The notes below the pieces were generated by a model. That model was not told where the DNA came from. It did not search any database and saw only the letters and a list, made by a program, of their open reading frames with translations. From Streptomyces althioticus (GTDB taxonomy: Bacteria > Actinomycetota > Actinomycetes > Streptomycetales > Streptomycetaceae), in NCBI GenBank assembly GCA_014649355.1, contig BMSW01000007.1, positions 62,001 through 126,000 of the forward strand: 64,000 bases of DNA, written 5' to 3'. Positions 52,683-61,597 of this stretch are shown here, one piece after another; the stretch's first letter is position 1; each line of letters opens with the position of its first letter. The translations under genes and the position numbers were made by a program.

Positions 52683-52705
52683 TTGTCAGTGGCGTGGTGC
52701 ACGGT
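52683..52705 (+). promoter_or_regulatory. RecA-NDp-type (PafBC) promoter, rightward
   Basis: TTGTCAGTG, 8 bases, CACGGT. The upstream half is perfect; the -10 has C for the first T. With the leftward site it forms a perfect 11-base inverted repeat (CGCCACTGACA and TGTCAGTGGCG). It drives the MoxR/DUF5682/VWA operon. Confidence 0.65.
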
Positions 52706-52749
52706 GGGTGACAGATTCGAACCGGCCGAGCTGGAGGGGGGACCCAGCC

Positions 52750-53907
52750 ATGTCTGCGTCCGCAGAACCGACGTCCGTCGACCCGCGGCGGAACGGCTCC
52801 GTGCCCGCGGACACCGGCACCGTGCGTGCGGACACCCTGCGTCCGCACGCCGAGCACGCCTTCGCGGACGAACTGGCCGCGCTGGCCGCCCAGGACGACC
52901 GTCCGCGCCCCGCCCGCTGGCGGCTGTCGCCGTGGGCCGTCGCCACCTACCTGCTCGGCGGGACGCTGCCGGACGGCACGGTGGTCACCCCCAAGTACGT
53001 GGGCCCGCGCCGGGTCGTGGAGGTCGCGGTGACCACCCTCGCCACCGACCGCGCCCTGCTGCTGCTCGGCGTGCCCGGTACTGCCAAGACGTGGGTCTCC
53101 GAGCATCTGGCCGCCGCCGTCAGCGGCGACTCGACGCTGCTGGTGCAGGGCACGGCCGGCACTCCGGAGGAGGCCATCCGCTACGGCTGGAACTACGCCC
53201 GGCTGCTCGCCCACGGCCCCAGCCGCGACGCCCTGGTCCCCAGCCCCGTGATGCGGGCGATGGCGGAGGGCAGGACGGCCCGCGTCGAGGAGTTGACCCG
53301 GATCCCGGCCGACGTCCAGGACTCCCTGATCACGATCCTGTCGGAGAAGACCCTGCCGATACCGGAGCTCGGGCAGGAGGTGCAGGCCGTCCGCGGCTTC
53401 AACCTGATCGCCACGGCCAACGACCGGGACCGCGGGGTCAACGAGCTGTCCAGTGCCCTGCGCCGACGGTTCAACACGGTGGTGCTGCCGCTGCCGGAGA
53501 GTCCGGAGGCGGAGGTCGACATTGTTACCCGCCGGGTGGAGCAGATCGGGCGGTCGCTGGACCTGCCGGCGGTGCCCGACGGCGTCGACGAGATCCGACG
53601 GGTCGTCACCGTCTTCCGCGAACTGCGCGACGGTGTGACCGCCGACGGGCGGACGAAGCTGAAGTCGCCCAGCGGCACGCTGTCGACGGCCGAGGCGATC
53701 TCCGTCGTCATGGGCGGTCTGGCCCTCGCCGCCCACTTCGGCGACGGCGTGCTGCGGGCCGGTGACGTCGCCGCGGGCGTGCTCGGGGCGGTCGTCCGCG
53801 ACCCGGCGGCGGACCGTGTCGTCTGGCAGGAGTACCTGGAGACCGTCGTCCGTGAGCGCGACGGCTGGTCGGACTTCTACCGGGCCTGCCGCGAGGCCGG
53901 CGCATGA
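52750..53907 (+). CDS. MoxR-family AAA+ ATPase
   Basis: A 385-residue ATPase. Walker A is G-V-P-G-T-A-K-T (about 116). The Walker B region reads A-R-V-E-E-L-T-R-I-P, with Glu where most MoxR proteins have Asp before the catalytic Glu. Sensor 1 is A-T-A-N-D and an arginine finger is in S-A-L-R-R-R-F. MoxR proteins work with VWA proteins as chaperone-like pairs (for example RavA-ViaA). It begins a three-gene operon with ATGA overlaps. Confidence 0.9.
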   Translation: MSASAEPTSVDPRRNGSVPADTGTVRADTLRPHAEHAFADELAALAAQDDRPRPARWRLSPWAVATYLLGGTLPDGTVVTPKYVGPRRVVEVAVTTLATDRALLLLGVPGTAKTWVSEHLAAAVSGDSTLLVQGTAGTPEEAIRYGWNYARLLAHGPSRDALVPSPVMRAMAEGRTARVEELTRIPADVQDSLITILSEKTLPIPELGQEVQAVRGFNLIATANDRDRGVNELSSALRRRFNTVVLPLPESPEAEVDIVTRRVEQIGRSLDLPAVPDGVDEIRRVVTVFRELRDGVTADGRTKLKSPSGTLSTAEAISVVMGGLALAAHFGDGVLRAGDVAAGVLGAVVRDPAADRVVWQEYLETVVRERDGWSDFYRACREAGA

Positions 53908-56309
53908 ACGGGGGCCAGGCAGGGGACGCGGGGCAGCCGCTGCTGCTCGGCGTGCGGCACCACGGGCCCGGGTCGGCGAGAGCCGTGCGGGCCGCGCTGG
54001 AGGCGTCCCGGCCGCGCGTCGTGCTCGTCGAGGGCCCGCCCGAGGCCGACCCGCTGGTCCCGCTGGCGGCGTCGGAGGACATGCGCCCGCCGGTCGCCCT
54101 GCTCGCCCACGCCGTGGACGAGCCTGGCCGGTCGGCGTTCTGGCCGCTCGCCGCGTTCTCCCCGGAGTGGGTCGCGCTCCGCTGGGCGCTGGAGCACGGG
54201 GTGCCCGCCCGCTTCATCGACCTGCCGGCCGCCCACACGCTCGCCTGGGAGCGGGACGAGGAGGACGAGGAGGACACGGACGAGCAGGACGGGGACGGGG
54301 GAGACAAGGACGGGGAGGAAGGCGGCACGGACGCGGGGGCGGGGGAGCAGGACGCCCCGGGCGAGGACGTGCGGGTCGATCCGCTCGGGGTGCTCGCCGG
54401 CACCGCCGGGTACGACGACGCCGAGCGCTGGTGGGAGGACGTCGTGGAGCACCGGGGCGCGGGAAAGGGGGACGCGCTCGCGCCGTTCACCGCCCTGGAG
54501 GAGGCCATGACGGCGCTGCGGGAGACGTACGGCAGCGGCGGATACCGGCGGGACCTGATCCGTGAGGCCCACATGCGGCTGCGGATACGGGACGCGCGGC
54601 GGGAGTTCGGGGACGGCGTGGCCGTGGTCTGCGGCGCGTGGCACGTGCCGGCGCTCCGGCGGCGTACGGGCGTGACGGCCGACCGGGCGCTGCTCAAGGG
54701 GCTGCCGAAGGTGAAGACGGACGTGACATGGGTGCCGTGGACGCACCGCAGACTGTCCCGGGCCGGCGGGTACGGGGCGGGCATCGCCTCGCCCGGGTGG
54801 TACGCGCATCTGTTCGCCGCCCCGGACCGGCCGGTCGAGCGGTGGCTGACCAAGGTTGCGGGACTGCTGCGGGCCGAGGACCGCACCGTGTCGCCCGGGC
54901 ATGTCATCGAGGCGGTGCGGCTCGCCGAGACCCTCGCCGCCCTGCGCGGACGGCCGCTGCCCGGCCTGGGCGAGGCCACCGACGCCGTACGGGCGGTGAT
55001 GTGCGAGGGCTCCGACGTGCCGCTGGCGCTGGTGCGCGACCGGCTGGTCGTCGGCGACGTGCTGGGGGAGGTGCCGGACACGGTGCCCGCGGTGCCGTTG
55101 CAGCGGGACCTGGAGCGGACGCAGCGCCGGCTGCGGCTCGGACCGGAGGCGGCCGAGCGGGAGCTGGACCTCGACCTGCGCGAGGACACCGGAGCGGAGC
55201 GCAGCCGGCTGCTGCACCGGCTGCGGCTGCTCGGCATCGACTGGGGACGCCCGGCCGCCTCACGCCCCGGCACCGGCACCTTCCGGGAGACCTGGCGCCT
55301 GCGCTGGGAGCCGGAACTGGCCGTGCGCACCGCCGAGGCGGGGGTGTGGGGGACGACCGTGCTCGCCGCCGCGACGGCCAAGGCGGAGGCGGACGCGGTC
55401 ACCGCGCGCGTCCTCGCCGACGTCACGGCTCTCGCGGAGCACTGCCTGCTGGCCGCCCTGCCCGACGCCCTGCCGGTGGTGATGCGCGTCCTCGCCGACC
55501 GCGCCGCCCTCGACTCCGACGTCGCCCACCTCGCGCAGGCGCTGCCCGCCCTCGTCCGGTCCCTGCGCTACGGCGACGTCCGCGGCACCGACACCGCCGC
55601 TCTCGCCGAGGTCGCCGTGGGCCTCGCCGAGCGGGTCTTCGTCGGACTGCCCCCGGCCTGCGCCGGGCTGGACGCCGACGCGGCCGAGGAGATGCGGGGC
55701 CATGTCGACGCGGTGCACGGCGCGCTGGGCCTGCTCGCCGACGTCCCCGCAGCGCGCGACGGGAGACTGCGCGCACGCTGGCGGGCCGTGCTGCGGACGC
55801 TGTCCGCACGGGACACCGTGCCCGGGGTGCTGCGCGGGCGGGCGGTGCGCCTCCTGCTCGACGAGGGTGAGCTGGCGCAGGACGAGGCGGCGCGGCTCAT
55901 GGGGCTCGTGCTGTCGCCGGGAACACCCCCGGCGGACGCGGCCGGGTGGATCGAGGGGTTCGTCGGCGGCTCCGGCGGCGGGCTGCTGCTGGTCCACGAC
56001 GAGCGGTTGTTCGGCCTGGTCGACCGGTGGCTGACGGCGGTCCCGGCGGAGGCGTTCACGGACGTGCTGCCGCTGCTGCGCCGCACGTTCTCGGCGTACG
56101 AGCCGGGGGTGCGGCGCACGCTCGGGGAACTGGTGCGCCGGGGACCGGGGCGACGTGACCGCACGGACCGCGCGGCGGCCGGAGCACCCGGCTTCGGGCC
56201 GGGCGTGGACGAGACGCGGGCGGACGCCGTCTCGCCGGTGCTGCGGCTGCTGCTGGGGCCGGACGGCGACGCGGGGACGCGCGAGGAGCGAGTGGAGGTG
56301 CGGCGATGA
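53904..56309 (+). CDS. DUF5682 protein, large middle gene of the MoxR-VWA operon
   Basis: An 801-residue protein. The N-terminal domain has G-V-R-H-H-G-P-G-S, then L-V-E-G-P-P-E-A-D and C-G-A-W-H-V-P-A-L. His/Glu/His motifs of this kind occur in the EreA/TraB/ChaN-like (TIKI) superfamily of putative metal-dependent hydrolases (inference). Residues about 112-160 are a strongly acidic Asp/Glu/Gly insert. The rest is helical. It overlaps the MoxR and VWA genes by four bases at each end, so the three proteins are probably made in step and act together. Confidence 0.85.
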   Translation: MNGGQAGDAGQPLLLGVRHHGPGSARAVRAALEASRPRVVLVEGPPEADPLVPLAASEDMRPPVALLAHAVDEPGRSAFWPLAAFSPEWVALRWALEHGVPARFIDLPAAHTLAWERDEEDEEDTDEQDGDGGDKDGEEGGTDAGAGEQDAPGEDVRVDPLGVLAGTAGYDDAERWWEDVVEHRGAGKGDALAPFTALEEAMTALRETYGSGGYRRDLIREAHMRLRIRDARREFGDGVAVVCGAWHVPALRRRTGVTADRALLKGLPKVKTDVTWVPWTHRRLSRAGGYGAGIASPGWYAHLFAAPDRPVERWLTKVAGLLRAEDRTVSPGHVIEAVRLAETLAALRGRPLPGLGEATDAVRAVMCEGSDVPLALVRDRLVVGDVLGEVPDTVPAVPLQRDLERTQRRLRLGPEAAERELDLDLREDTGAERSRLLHRLRLLGIDWGRPAASRPGTGTFRETWRLRWEPELAVRTAEAGVWGTTVLAAATAKAEADAVTARVLADVTALAEHCLLAALPDALPVVMRVLADRAALDSDVAHLAQALPALVRSLRYGDVRGTDTAALAEVAVGLAERVFVGLPPACAGLDADAAEEMRGHVDAVHGALGLLADVPAARDGRLRARWRAVLRTLSARDTVPGVLRGRAVRLLLDEGELAQDEAARLMGLVLSPGTPPADAAGWIEGFVGGSGGGLLLVHDERLFGLVDRWLTAVPAEAFTDVLPLLRRTFSAYEPGVRRTLGELVRRGPGRRDRTDRAAAGAPGFGPGVDETRADAVSPVLRLLLGPDGDAGTREERVEVRR

Positions 56310-57484
56310 CGGGAGACGCGGCGGGGGAGCGGCTGCGCCGGTGGCGGCTCGTACTCGGCGGCGACGCGGCCGACGGCACCGGACACGCGCTGTCCGGACA
56401 GGACACCGCGGTCGACGACGCCCTCACCGCCCTCTACGGCAGGGACGACACCCCCACGACGGGGCGCGAACGGGCGGGAGGACTGGGGGCGTCGGCGCCG
56501 TCGGTGGCGCGCTGGCTCGGTGACATCCGCACCTACTTCCCCACCTCCGTCGTCCAGGTCATGCAGCGCGACGCCATCGACCGGCTCGGCCTCGGCACGC
56601 TGCTGCTGGAGCCCGAGATGCTGGAGGCGGTCGAGGCCGACGTGCACCTCGTCGGGACGCTGCTCTCCCTCACCCAGGCGATGCCCGAGACGACGAGGGA
56701 GACGGCACGGGAGGTCGTGCGCAAGGTCGTCGAGGACCTGGAGAAGCGGCTCGCCACCCGCACCCGGGCCACCCTCACCGGCGCCGTCGACCGCGGCGCC
56801 CGCGTCCGCCGGCCCCGCCACCACGACATCGACTGGAACCGCACCGTCGCCGCCAACCTCCGGCACTACCTCCCCGAGCACGGCACGGTCGTGCCCGAGC
56901 GGCTCGTCGGCCACGGGCGCGCCTCGCGGTCGGTGCGGAAGGAGGTCGTGCTCTGCGTGGACCAGTCCGGCTCGATGGCGTCGTCGGTCGTGTACGCGTC
57001 GGTGTTCGGGGCGGTCCTCGCGTCGATGCGGGCGGTCGCCACCCGGCTCGTCGTCTTCGACACGGAGGTCGTCGACCTGACCGAGCGACTGGACGACCCG
57101 GTGGACGTCCTCTTCGCCACCCGGCTCGGCGGCGGCACGGACATCAACCGGGCGCTCGCGTACTGCCAGTCGCGCATCACCCGGCCCGCCGACACGGTCG
57201 TCGTGCTGATCAGCGACCTCTACGAAGGCGGGATACGCGACGAGATGATGAAGCGGGTGGCGGCGATCAAGGCGTCCGGCGCGCAGTTCGTGTCGCTGCT
57301 CGCCCTCTCCGACGAGGGCGCGCCCGCGTACGACAGGGAGCACGCGGCGGCCCTGGCGGCGCTGGGCGCGCCGGCGTTCGCCTGCACCCCCGACCTCTTC
57401 CCCGAGGTGATGGCGGCGGCGATCGAGAGGCGGCCGCTGCCGATACCGGACGCGGGGGCGGCCGGGCCCGACTCCCCGCGCTGA
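56306..57484 (+). CDS. VWA (CoxE-like) protein
   Basis: A 392-residue protein. The N-terminal half is helical (D-I-R-T-Y-F-P through D-I-D-W-N-R-T). The C-terminal von Willebrand A domain has a complete metal site: D-Q-S-G-S-M (about 219), T in G-G-G-T-D-I-N, and D in L-I-S-D-L-Y. In MoxR-VWA systems this protein is the adaptor or substrate carrier of the ATPase. Translation is coupled to DUF5682 by ATGA overlap. Confidence 0.9.
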   Translation: MTGDAAGERLRRWRLVLGGDAADGTGHALSGQDTAVDDALTALYGRDDTPTTGRERAGGLGASAPSVARWLGDIRTYFPTSVVQVMQRDAIDRLGLGTLLLEPEMLEAVEADVHLVGTLLSLTQAMPETTRETAREVVRKVVEDLEKRLATRTRATLTGAVDRGARVRRPRHHDIDWNRTVAANLRHYLPEHGTVVPERLVGHGRASRSVRKEVVLCVDQSGSMASSVVYASVFGAVLASMRAVATRLVVFDTEVVDLTERLDDPVDVLFATRLGGGTDINRALAYCQSRITRPADTVVVLISDLYEGGIRDEMMKRVAAIKASGAQFVSLLALSDEGAPAYDREHAAALAALGAPAFACTPDLFPEVMAAAIERRPLPIPDAGAAGPDSPR

Positions 57485-57586
57485 AAACGGACATGAGTGC
57501 CCATCGGTGACACGGGGGTTGCGGGAACGCGGGCGGCGCGTGCAAGGATCGGGGGCGTTCGATCGAGGACCCGTGAAGGTGTCCCG

Positions 57587-58846
57587 GTGGTCCCCGCAGT
57601 CCGGAGAGGGAACGCCCTGTCGACCTGGTCAGCAACAGCCCTGCCCGGGGCCGCCGCGCGCGTGGTGCGCGCCGCGGCCCGCAGGCGTGCGGTGCGGCTG
57701 GCGCTGGTGGCGGGGGCGGTGTTCGTCCTGGGCGTCCTGTTCGGGGAGCGGGCCCAGGCAGCGGACGACCCGTCCGCCGGGGTGGTGCGGATGGACGCCG
57801 GGAGCGTCGGATCCGTGCTGGACGGCCTCACGGCGGGCGGCGACGGATTGGTGTCCAGGACCGACGGGCCTCAGCCCGAGAAGCCGGCCGGGAGCGCCCT
57901 GCTCCCTGCTGCTGCCCCTCTGGAGCGTGAGCGGGGCTCGTGGTCTGACGCCGGGGCGGTCGCACAGCCCGTGACCGGGACCGATGCGCGGCCTGCCCAG
58001 ACGCGGGCGGCGCAGCCGGGCGGTGAGCACGCGGCGCGGCCCGGCGCCGAGACCCATGCGCGGTCGGGGGTGAAGCGGGCCGCGCTGTCTCTCGGTGAGG
58101 CGGTGCGTGTCGCGGACGAGCGTGTGGTGCGACCTGTCGTGGAACGGGTTGTGCGGCCGGTCGCCGGGCAGTCGGACGAGCAGAGGCGCCCCGCGGAGCC
58201 ACAGGTCTCTGCCGGAAGGCCGCTCGGACCCGTTCTGCGGCCCGTCGGGCAGGTGGTCCGTGGCGTGACCCAGGAGTTGGGCGCCGTCACCTCGACCCTG
58301 TCCGCAGTGTCCCAGTCCGCCGTGTCCCTGCCTGCCGTGTCCCTGCCCGTCCTGGAGCACCCCGCCGTGCTGCCGCCTCAGGTGTTGCCGGGGCTCCCCG
58401 TTCTGCCGGCCCTCCCCGGGCTCGCGGGCCTCCCCGCGCGTCTCCTCCCCGCTCCCGCCGCTCCGGCCGCCCCAGGCAAGCAGGTACCCGTGCCCTCGCC
58501 GACGGCGGTAGACACCCTCGCCACTCCACCTGCCCCCGTCACCCAAGGCCCCCGGCCCTCCGTGACCACCCCCGAGGGCGCTCCCACCGCCCCTGAGCCG
58601 GCTCCCGCCTCCCGGGCGACCACCGCCCCGCCCCAGGCGCCCCCCGCCCCCACGGACAGGGGGAAGGGCGACGGCGCTCTCGGCAGCCGGTCGTCCGCCG
58701 ACCAGGGCACCGCCCGGCACGCCGACGCCGGTGCCGTACCCGCCGCCCACCGGCCCGTGCCCCGGCTCGTGCCGGGTGCCGCCGCGCCCGCGGAGACCCC
58801 GCGCACGCGCGAGCACAGCCGGGACGTCCACGTCCCGCCCGCCTAG
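57587..58846 (+). CDS. Secreted Pro/Ala/Val-rich protein of unknown function
   Basis: About 419 residues. The GTG at 57587 gives a basic start, a hydrophobic helix (R-L-A-L-V-A-G-A-V-F-V-L-G-V-L-F) and A-Q-A-A-D, a signal peptide. The mature part is low complexity: repeated V-R-P-V-x-R and P-V-S-L-P-x-V units, then a Pro/Ala/Thr-rich tail. An upstream GTG at 57497 is in frame, so the start is uncertain. I do not recognise the family. Confidence 0.6.
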   Translation: MVPAVRRGNALSTWSATALPGAAARVVRAAARRRAVRLALVAGAVFVLGVLFGERAQAADDPSAGVVRMDAGSVGSVLDGLTAGGDGLVSRTDGPQPEKPAGSALLPAAAPLERERGSWSDAGAVAQPVTGTDARPAQTRAAQPGGEHAARPGAETHARSGVKRAALSLGEAVRVADERVVRPVVERVVRPVAGQSDEQRRPAEPQVSAGRPLGPVLRPVGQVVRGVTQELGAVTSTLSAVSQSAVSLPAVSLPVLEHPAVLPPQVLPGLPVLPALPGLAGLPARLLPAPAAPAAPGKQVPVPSPTAVDTLATPPAPVTQGPRPSVTTPEGAPTAPEPAPASRATTAPPQAPPAPTDRGKGDGALGSRSSADQGTARHADAGAVPAAHRPVPRLVPGAAAPAETPRTREHSRDVHVPPA

Positions 58847-59063
58847 GCCGTACGGCGACCTTCCCGCGCAGGCGCGCGCAGCCGTCCGTACGGACAGATG
58901 CCCCGTCCCGGCCGAAACCGCCGTGGACCGGCCGTCCCTTCGTCCTCCGGTGCGCACCCGCCTGTCACCCGTTCCTGACTCACGGGTAACAAAGGACTCC
59001 GCGGGGAAGGACCCGGACAGCCGAAAGCCGTCGGTTCGTCCGGCCGCGACCTCGCGGAGGGGA

Positions 59064-59095
59064 GGCCGGCCCCCATTGGGGAATGGGGGCCGGCC
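59064..59095. terminator. Perfect hairpin, first of two
   Basis: A 14-base-pair stem (GGCCGGCCCCCATT with AATGGGGGCCGGCC) and a GGGG loop. It probably terminates the upstream transcript about 220 bases after the stop codon. Confidence 0.8.
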
Positions 59096-59145
59096 GCCCC
59101 GCAACCCCGGATCAGGGCTTCACCGCCCGTCCGGGTTGTTCGGCA

Positions 59146-59181
59146 GGGCCTCACCGGGCCAACCCCAGCCCGGTGAGGCCC
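59146..59181. terminator. Perfect hairpin, second of two
   Basis: A 14-base-pair stem (GGGCCTCACCGGGC with GCCCGGTGAGGCCC) and 8-base loop, 50 bases after the first hairpin. Confidence 0.75.
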
Positions 59182-59415
59182 CTCACGCGCGGCACGCGGT
59201 GCCGGAGAAGCCGACATCATGTGACAGGTATCACCGCTCACGTGTGACTCGCGATTTAGAGGCTCCCCCCATGCGGCGATAACCTGCGAGACGGACATGC
59301 CGCGCGCTCGGACACCGTGTGCGCCTCCCTTGTGACAGAGCGGACGTCACGTTGCCCTTCGCGGCACGCCCACGCATCCAACGAACCGCGAGATCACTGA
59401 TAGGGACGGAAGCGC

Positions 59416-60597
59416 GTGGACCTGTTCGAGTACCAGGCGAGGGACCTCTTCGCCAAGCACGATGTACCGGTGCTGGCCGGTGAAGTCATCGACACGCCTG
59501 AGGCGGCCCGCGCAGCCACTGAGCGTCTCGGTGGCAAGTCCGTCGTCAAGGCCCAGGTGAAGGTCGGTGGCCGCGGCAAGGCCGGCGGCGTGAAGCTGGC
59601 CGCGAGCGCGGACGAGGCCGTGGCCCGTGCGACCGACATCCTCGGCATGGACATCAAGGGCCACACGGTCCACAAGGTGATGATCGCCGAGACGGCCCCG
59701 GAGATCCTGGAGGAGTACTACGTCTCCTTCCTCCTCGACCGTGCCAACCGCACCTTCCTCTCCATCGCGTCCGTCGAGGGCGGCATGGAGATCGAGGAGG
59801 TGGCGGCCACCCGTCCGGACGCCGTCGCCAAGATCGCGATCGACGCCATCGACGGCGTGGACGAGGCGAAGGCCCGCGAGATCGTCGAGGCCGCCAAGTT
59901 CCCGGCCGAGGTCGCGGACAAGGTCGCCAACGTCCTGATCAAGCTGTGGGACACCTTCATCAAGTCGGACGCCCTCCTCGTCGAGGTCAACCCGCTGGCG
60001 AAGGTCGCCTCCGGTGAGGTCATCGCCCTGGACGGCAAGGTGTCGCTCGACGACAACGCCGAGTTCCGTCACCCCGAGTACGAGGAGCTCCAGGACAAGG
60101 CCGCGGCGAACCCGCTCGAGGCCGCGGCCAAGGAGAAGAACCTCAACTACGTCAAGCTCGACGGCGAGGTCGGCATCATCGGCAACGGCGCGGGTCTCGT
60201 CATGAGCACCCTGGACGTCGTCGCGTACGCCGGTGAGAAGCACGGCGACGTCAAGCCGGCCAACTTCCTGGACATCGGCGGTGGCGCCTCCGCCCAGGTC
60301 ATGGCCAACGGCCTCGAGATCATCCTCGGCGACCCGGACGTCAAGTCCGTCTTCGTCAACGTCTTCGGCGGCATCACCGCCTGCGACGAGGTCGCCAACG
60401 GCATCGTCCAGGCCCTGAAGCTGCTGGAGGACCGCGGCGAGAAGGTCGAGAAGCCGCTCGTCGTGCGCCTCGACGGCAACAACGCCGAGCTCGGCCGGCA
60501 GATCCTCACCGACGCCAACCACCCGCTGGTGCAGCGCGTCGACACCATGGACGGCGCGGCCGACAAGGCCGCCGAGCTGGCCAACGCCGCCAAGTAA
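59416..60597 (+). CDS. sucC: Succinyl-CoA synthetase beta subunit
   Basis: A 393-residue subunit starting at a GTG after GGGACGGAAG. It has the ATP-grasp domain (D-L-F-E-Y-Q-A-R-D-L-F, V-K-A-Q-V-K-V-G-G-R-G-K-A-G-G) and the C-terminal flavodoxin-like domain with N-I/V-F-G-G-I-T-x-C-D-E-V-A. With SucD it makes succinate and nucleoside triphosphate from succinyl-CoA in the TCA cycle. sucD follows 27 bases later, so they are co-transcribed. Confidence 0.97.
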   Translation: MDLFEYQARDLFAKHDVPVLAGEVIDTPEAARAATERLGGKSVVKAQVKVGGRGKAGGVKLAASADEAVARATDILGMDIKGHTVHKVMIAETAPEILEEYYVSFLLDRANRTFLSIASVEGGMEIEEVAATRPDAVAKIAIDAIDGVDEAKAREIVEAAKFPAEVADKVANVLIKLWDTFIKSDALLVEVNPLAKVASGEVIALDGKVSLDDNAEFRHPEYEELQDKAAANPLEAAAKEKNLNYVKLDGEVGIIGNGAGLVMSTLDVVAYAGEKHGDVKPANFLDIGGGASAQVMANGLEIILGDPDVKSVFVNVFGGITACDEVANGIVQALKLLEDRGEKVEKPLVVRLDGNNAELGRQILTDANHPLVQRVDTMDGAADKAAELANAAK

Positions 60598-60624
60598 GCA
60601 CTCAGGACGAGGACACAACACACC

Positions 60625-61509
60625 ATGGCTATCTGGCTCAACAAGGACAGCAAGGTCATCGTCCAGGGCATGACCGGCGCCACGGGCATGAAGCACACCA
60701 AGCTCATGCTCGGTGACGGCACCAACGTCGTGGGCGGCGTCAACCCGCGCAAGGCGGGTCAGACCGTGGACTTCGACGGCACCGAGGTACCCGTCTTCGG
60801 CACCGTCAAGGAGGCCATCGAGAAGACCGGCGCCAACGTCTCCGTCATCTTCGTGCCGGAGAAGTTCACCAAGGACGCGGTCGTCGAGGCCATCGACGCC
60901 GAGATCCCGCTGGCCGTCGTGATCACCGAGGGCATCGCCGTGCACGACTCGGCCGCCTTCTGGTCGTACGCCGGCAAGAAGGGCAACAAGACCCGGATCA
61001 TCGGCCCGAACTGCCCCGGCATCATCACCCCGGGCCAGTCCAACGTCGGCATCATCCCGGGCGACATCACCAAGCCGGGCCGCATCGGCCTGGTCTCGAA
61101 GTCCGGCACGCTGACGTACCAGATGATGTACGAGCTGCGTGACATCGGCTTCTCGACCGCCGTCGGCATCGGTGGCGACCCGATCATCGGCACCACGCAC
61201 ATCGACGCGCTCGCCGCGTTCGAGGCCGACCCCGAGACCGACCTGATCGTCATGATCGGCGAGATCGGCGGTGACGCCGAGGAGCGTGCCGCGGAGTACA
61301 TCTCGAAGAACGTGACCAAGCCGGTCGTCGGCTACGTCGCGGGCTTCACCGCGCCCGAGGGCAAGACCATGGGCCACGCCGGCGCCATCGTCTCCGGCTC
61401 CTCCGGCACCGCGCAGGCGAAGAAGGAGGCCCTCGAGGCCGCCGGCGTCAAGGTCGGCAAGACGCCGACCGAGACCGCCAAGCTGGCGCGCGCGATCCTC
61501 GCCGGCTGA
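60625..61509 (+). CDS. sucD: Succinyl-CoA synthetase alpha subunit
   Basis: A 294-residue subunit with the CoA-binding Rossmann fold (V-Q-G-M-T-G-A-T-G), I-G-P-N-C-P-G-I-I, and the active-site histidine loop in G-H-A-G-A-I-V. It is phosphorylated on that histidine during catalysis. It ends before a strong terminator. The ribosome site is the weak ACGAGGAC 12-20 bases upstream, and translation may partly depend on sucC. Confidence 0.97.
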   Translation: MAIWLNKDSKVIVQGMTGATGMKHTKLMLGDGTNVVGGVNPRKAGQTVDFDGTEVPVFGTVKEAIEKTGANVSVIFVPEKFTKDAVVEAIDAEIPLAVVITEGIAVHDSAAFWSYAGKKGNKTRIIGPNCPGIITPGQSNVGIIPGDITKPGRIGLVSKSGTLTYQMMYELRDIGFSTAVGIGGDPIIGTTHIDALAAFEADPETDLIVMIGEIGGDAEERAAEYISKNVTKPVVGYVAGFTAPEGKTMGHAGAIVSGSSGTAQAKKEALEAAGVKVGKTPTETAKLARAILAG

Positions 61510-61533
61510 ACCGCCGGCGCGACAGCGCATCGT

Positions 61534-61576
61534 ACGGGTGGGCCCGTTCCCCTGGCCGGGGGACGGGCCCACCCGT
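61534..61576. terminator. Terminator of sucCD and the convergent gene
   Basis: ACGGGTGGGCCCGT pairs with ACGGGCCCACCCGT, extended by CCCC/GGGG inside, giving about 18 base pairs. TCGTTTCC follows. It serves both directions. Confidence 0.9.
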
Positions 61577-61597
61577 CGTTTCCCGCGCGGACGCGGC

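Larger units (their letters stand above)
58847..59415. promoter_or_regulatory. Intergenic region before sucCD
   Basis: 570 bases without a gene. Two strong hairpins (59064-59095 and 59146-59181) lie in the middle, and the sucC promoter should lie after them. Near 59218-59250 and 59332-59350 there are GTGAC/GTCAC repeats that could be operators. GTGAC-N9-GTCAC at 59332-59350 is a clean inverted repeat. Confidence 0.5.
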
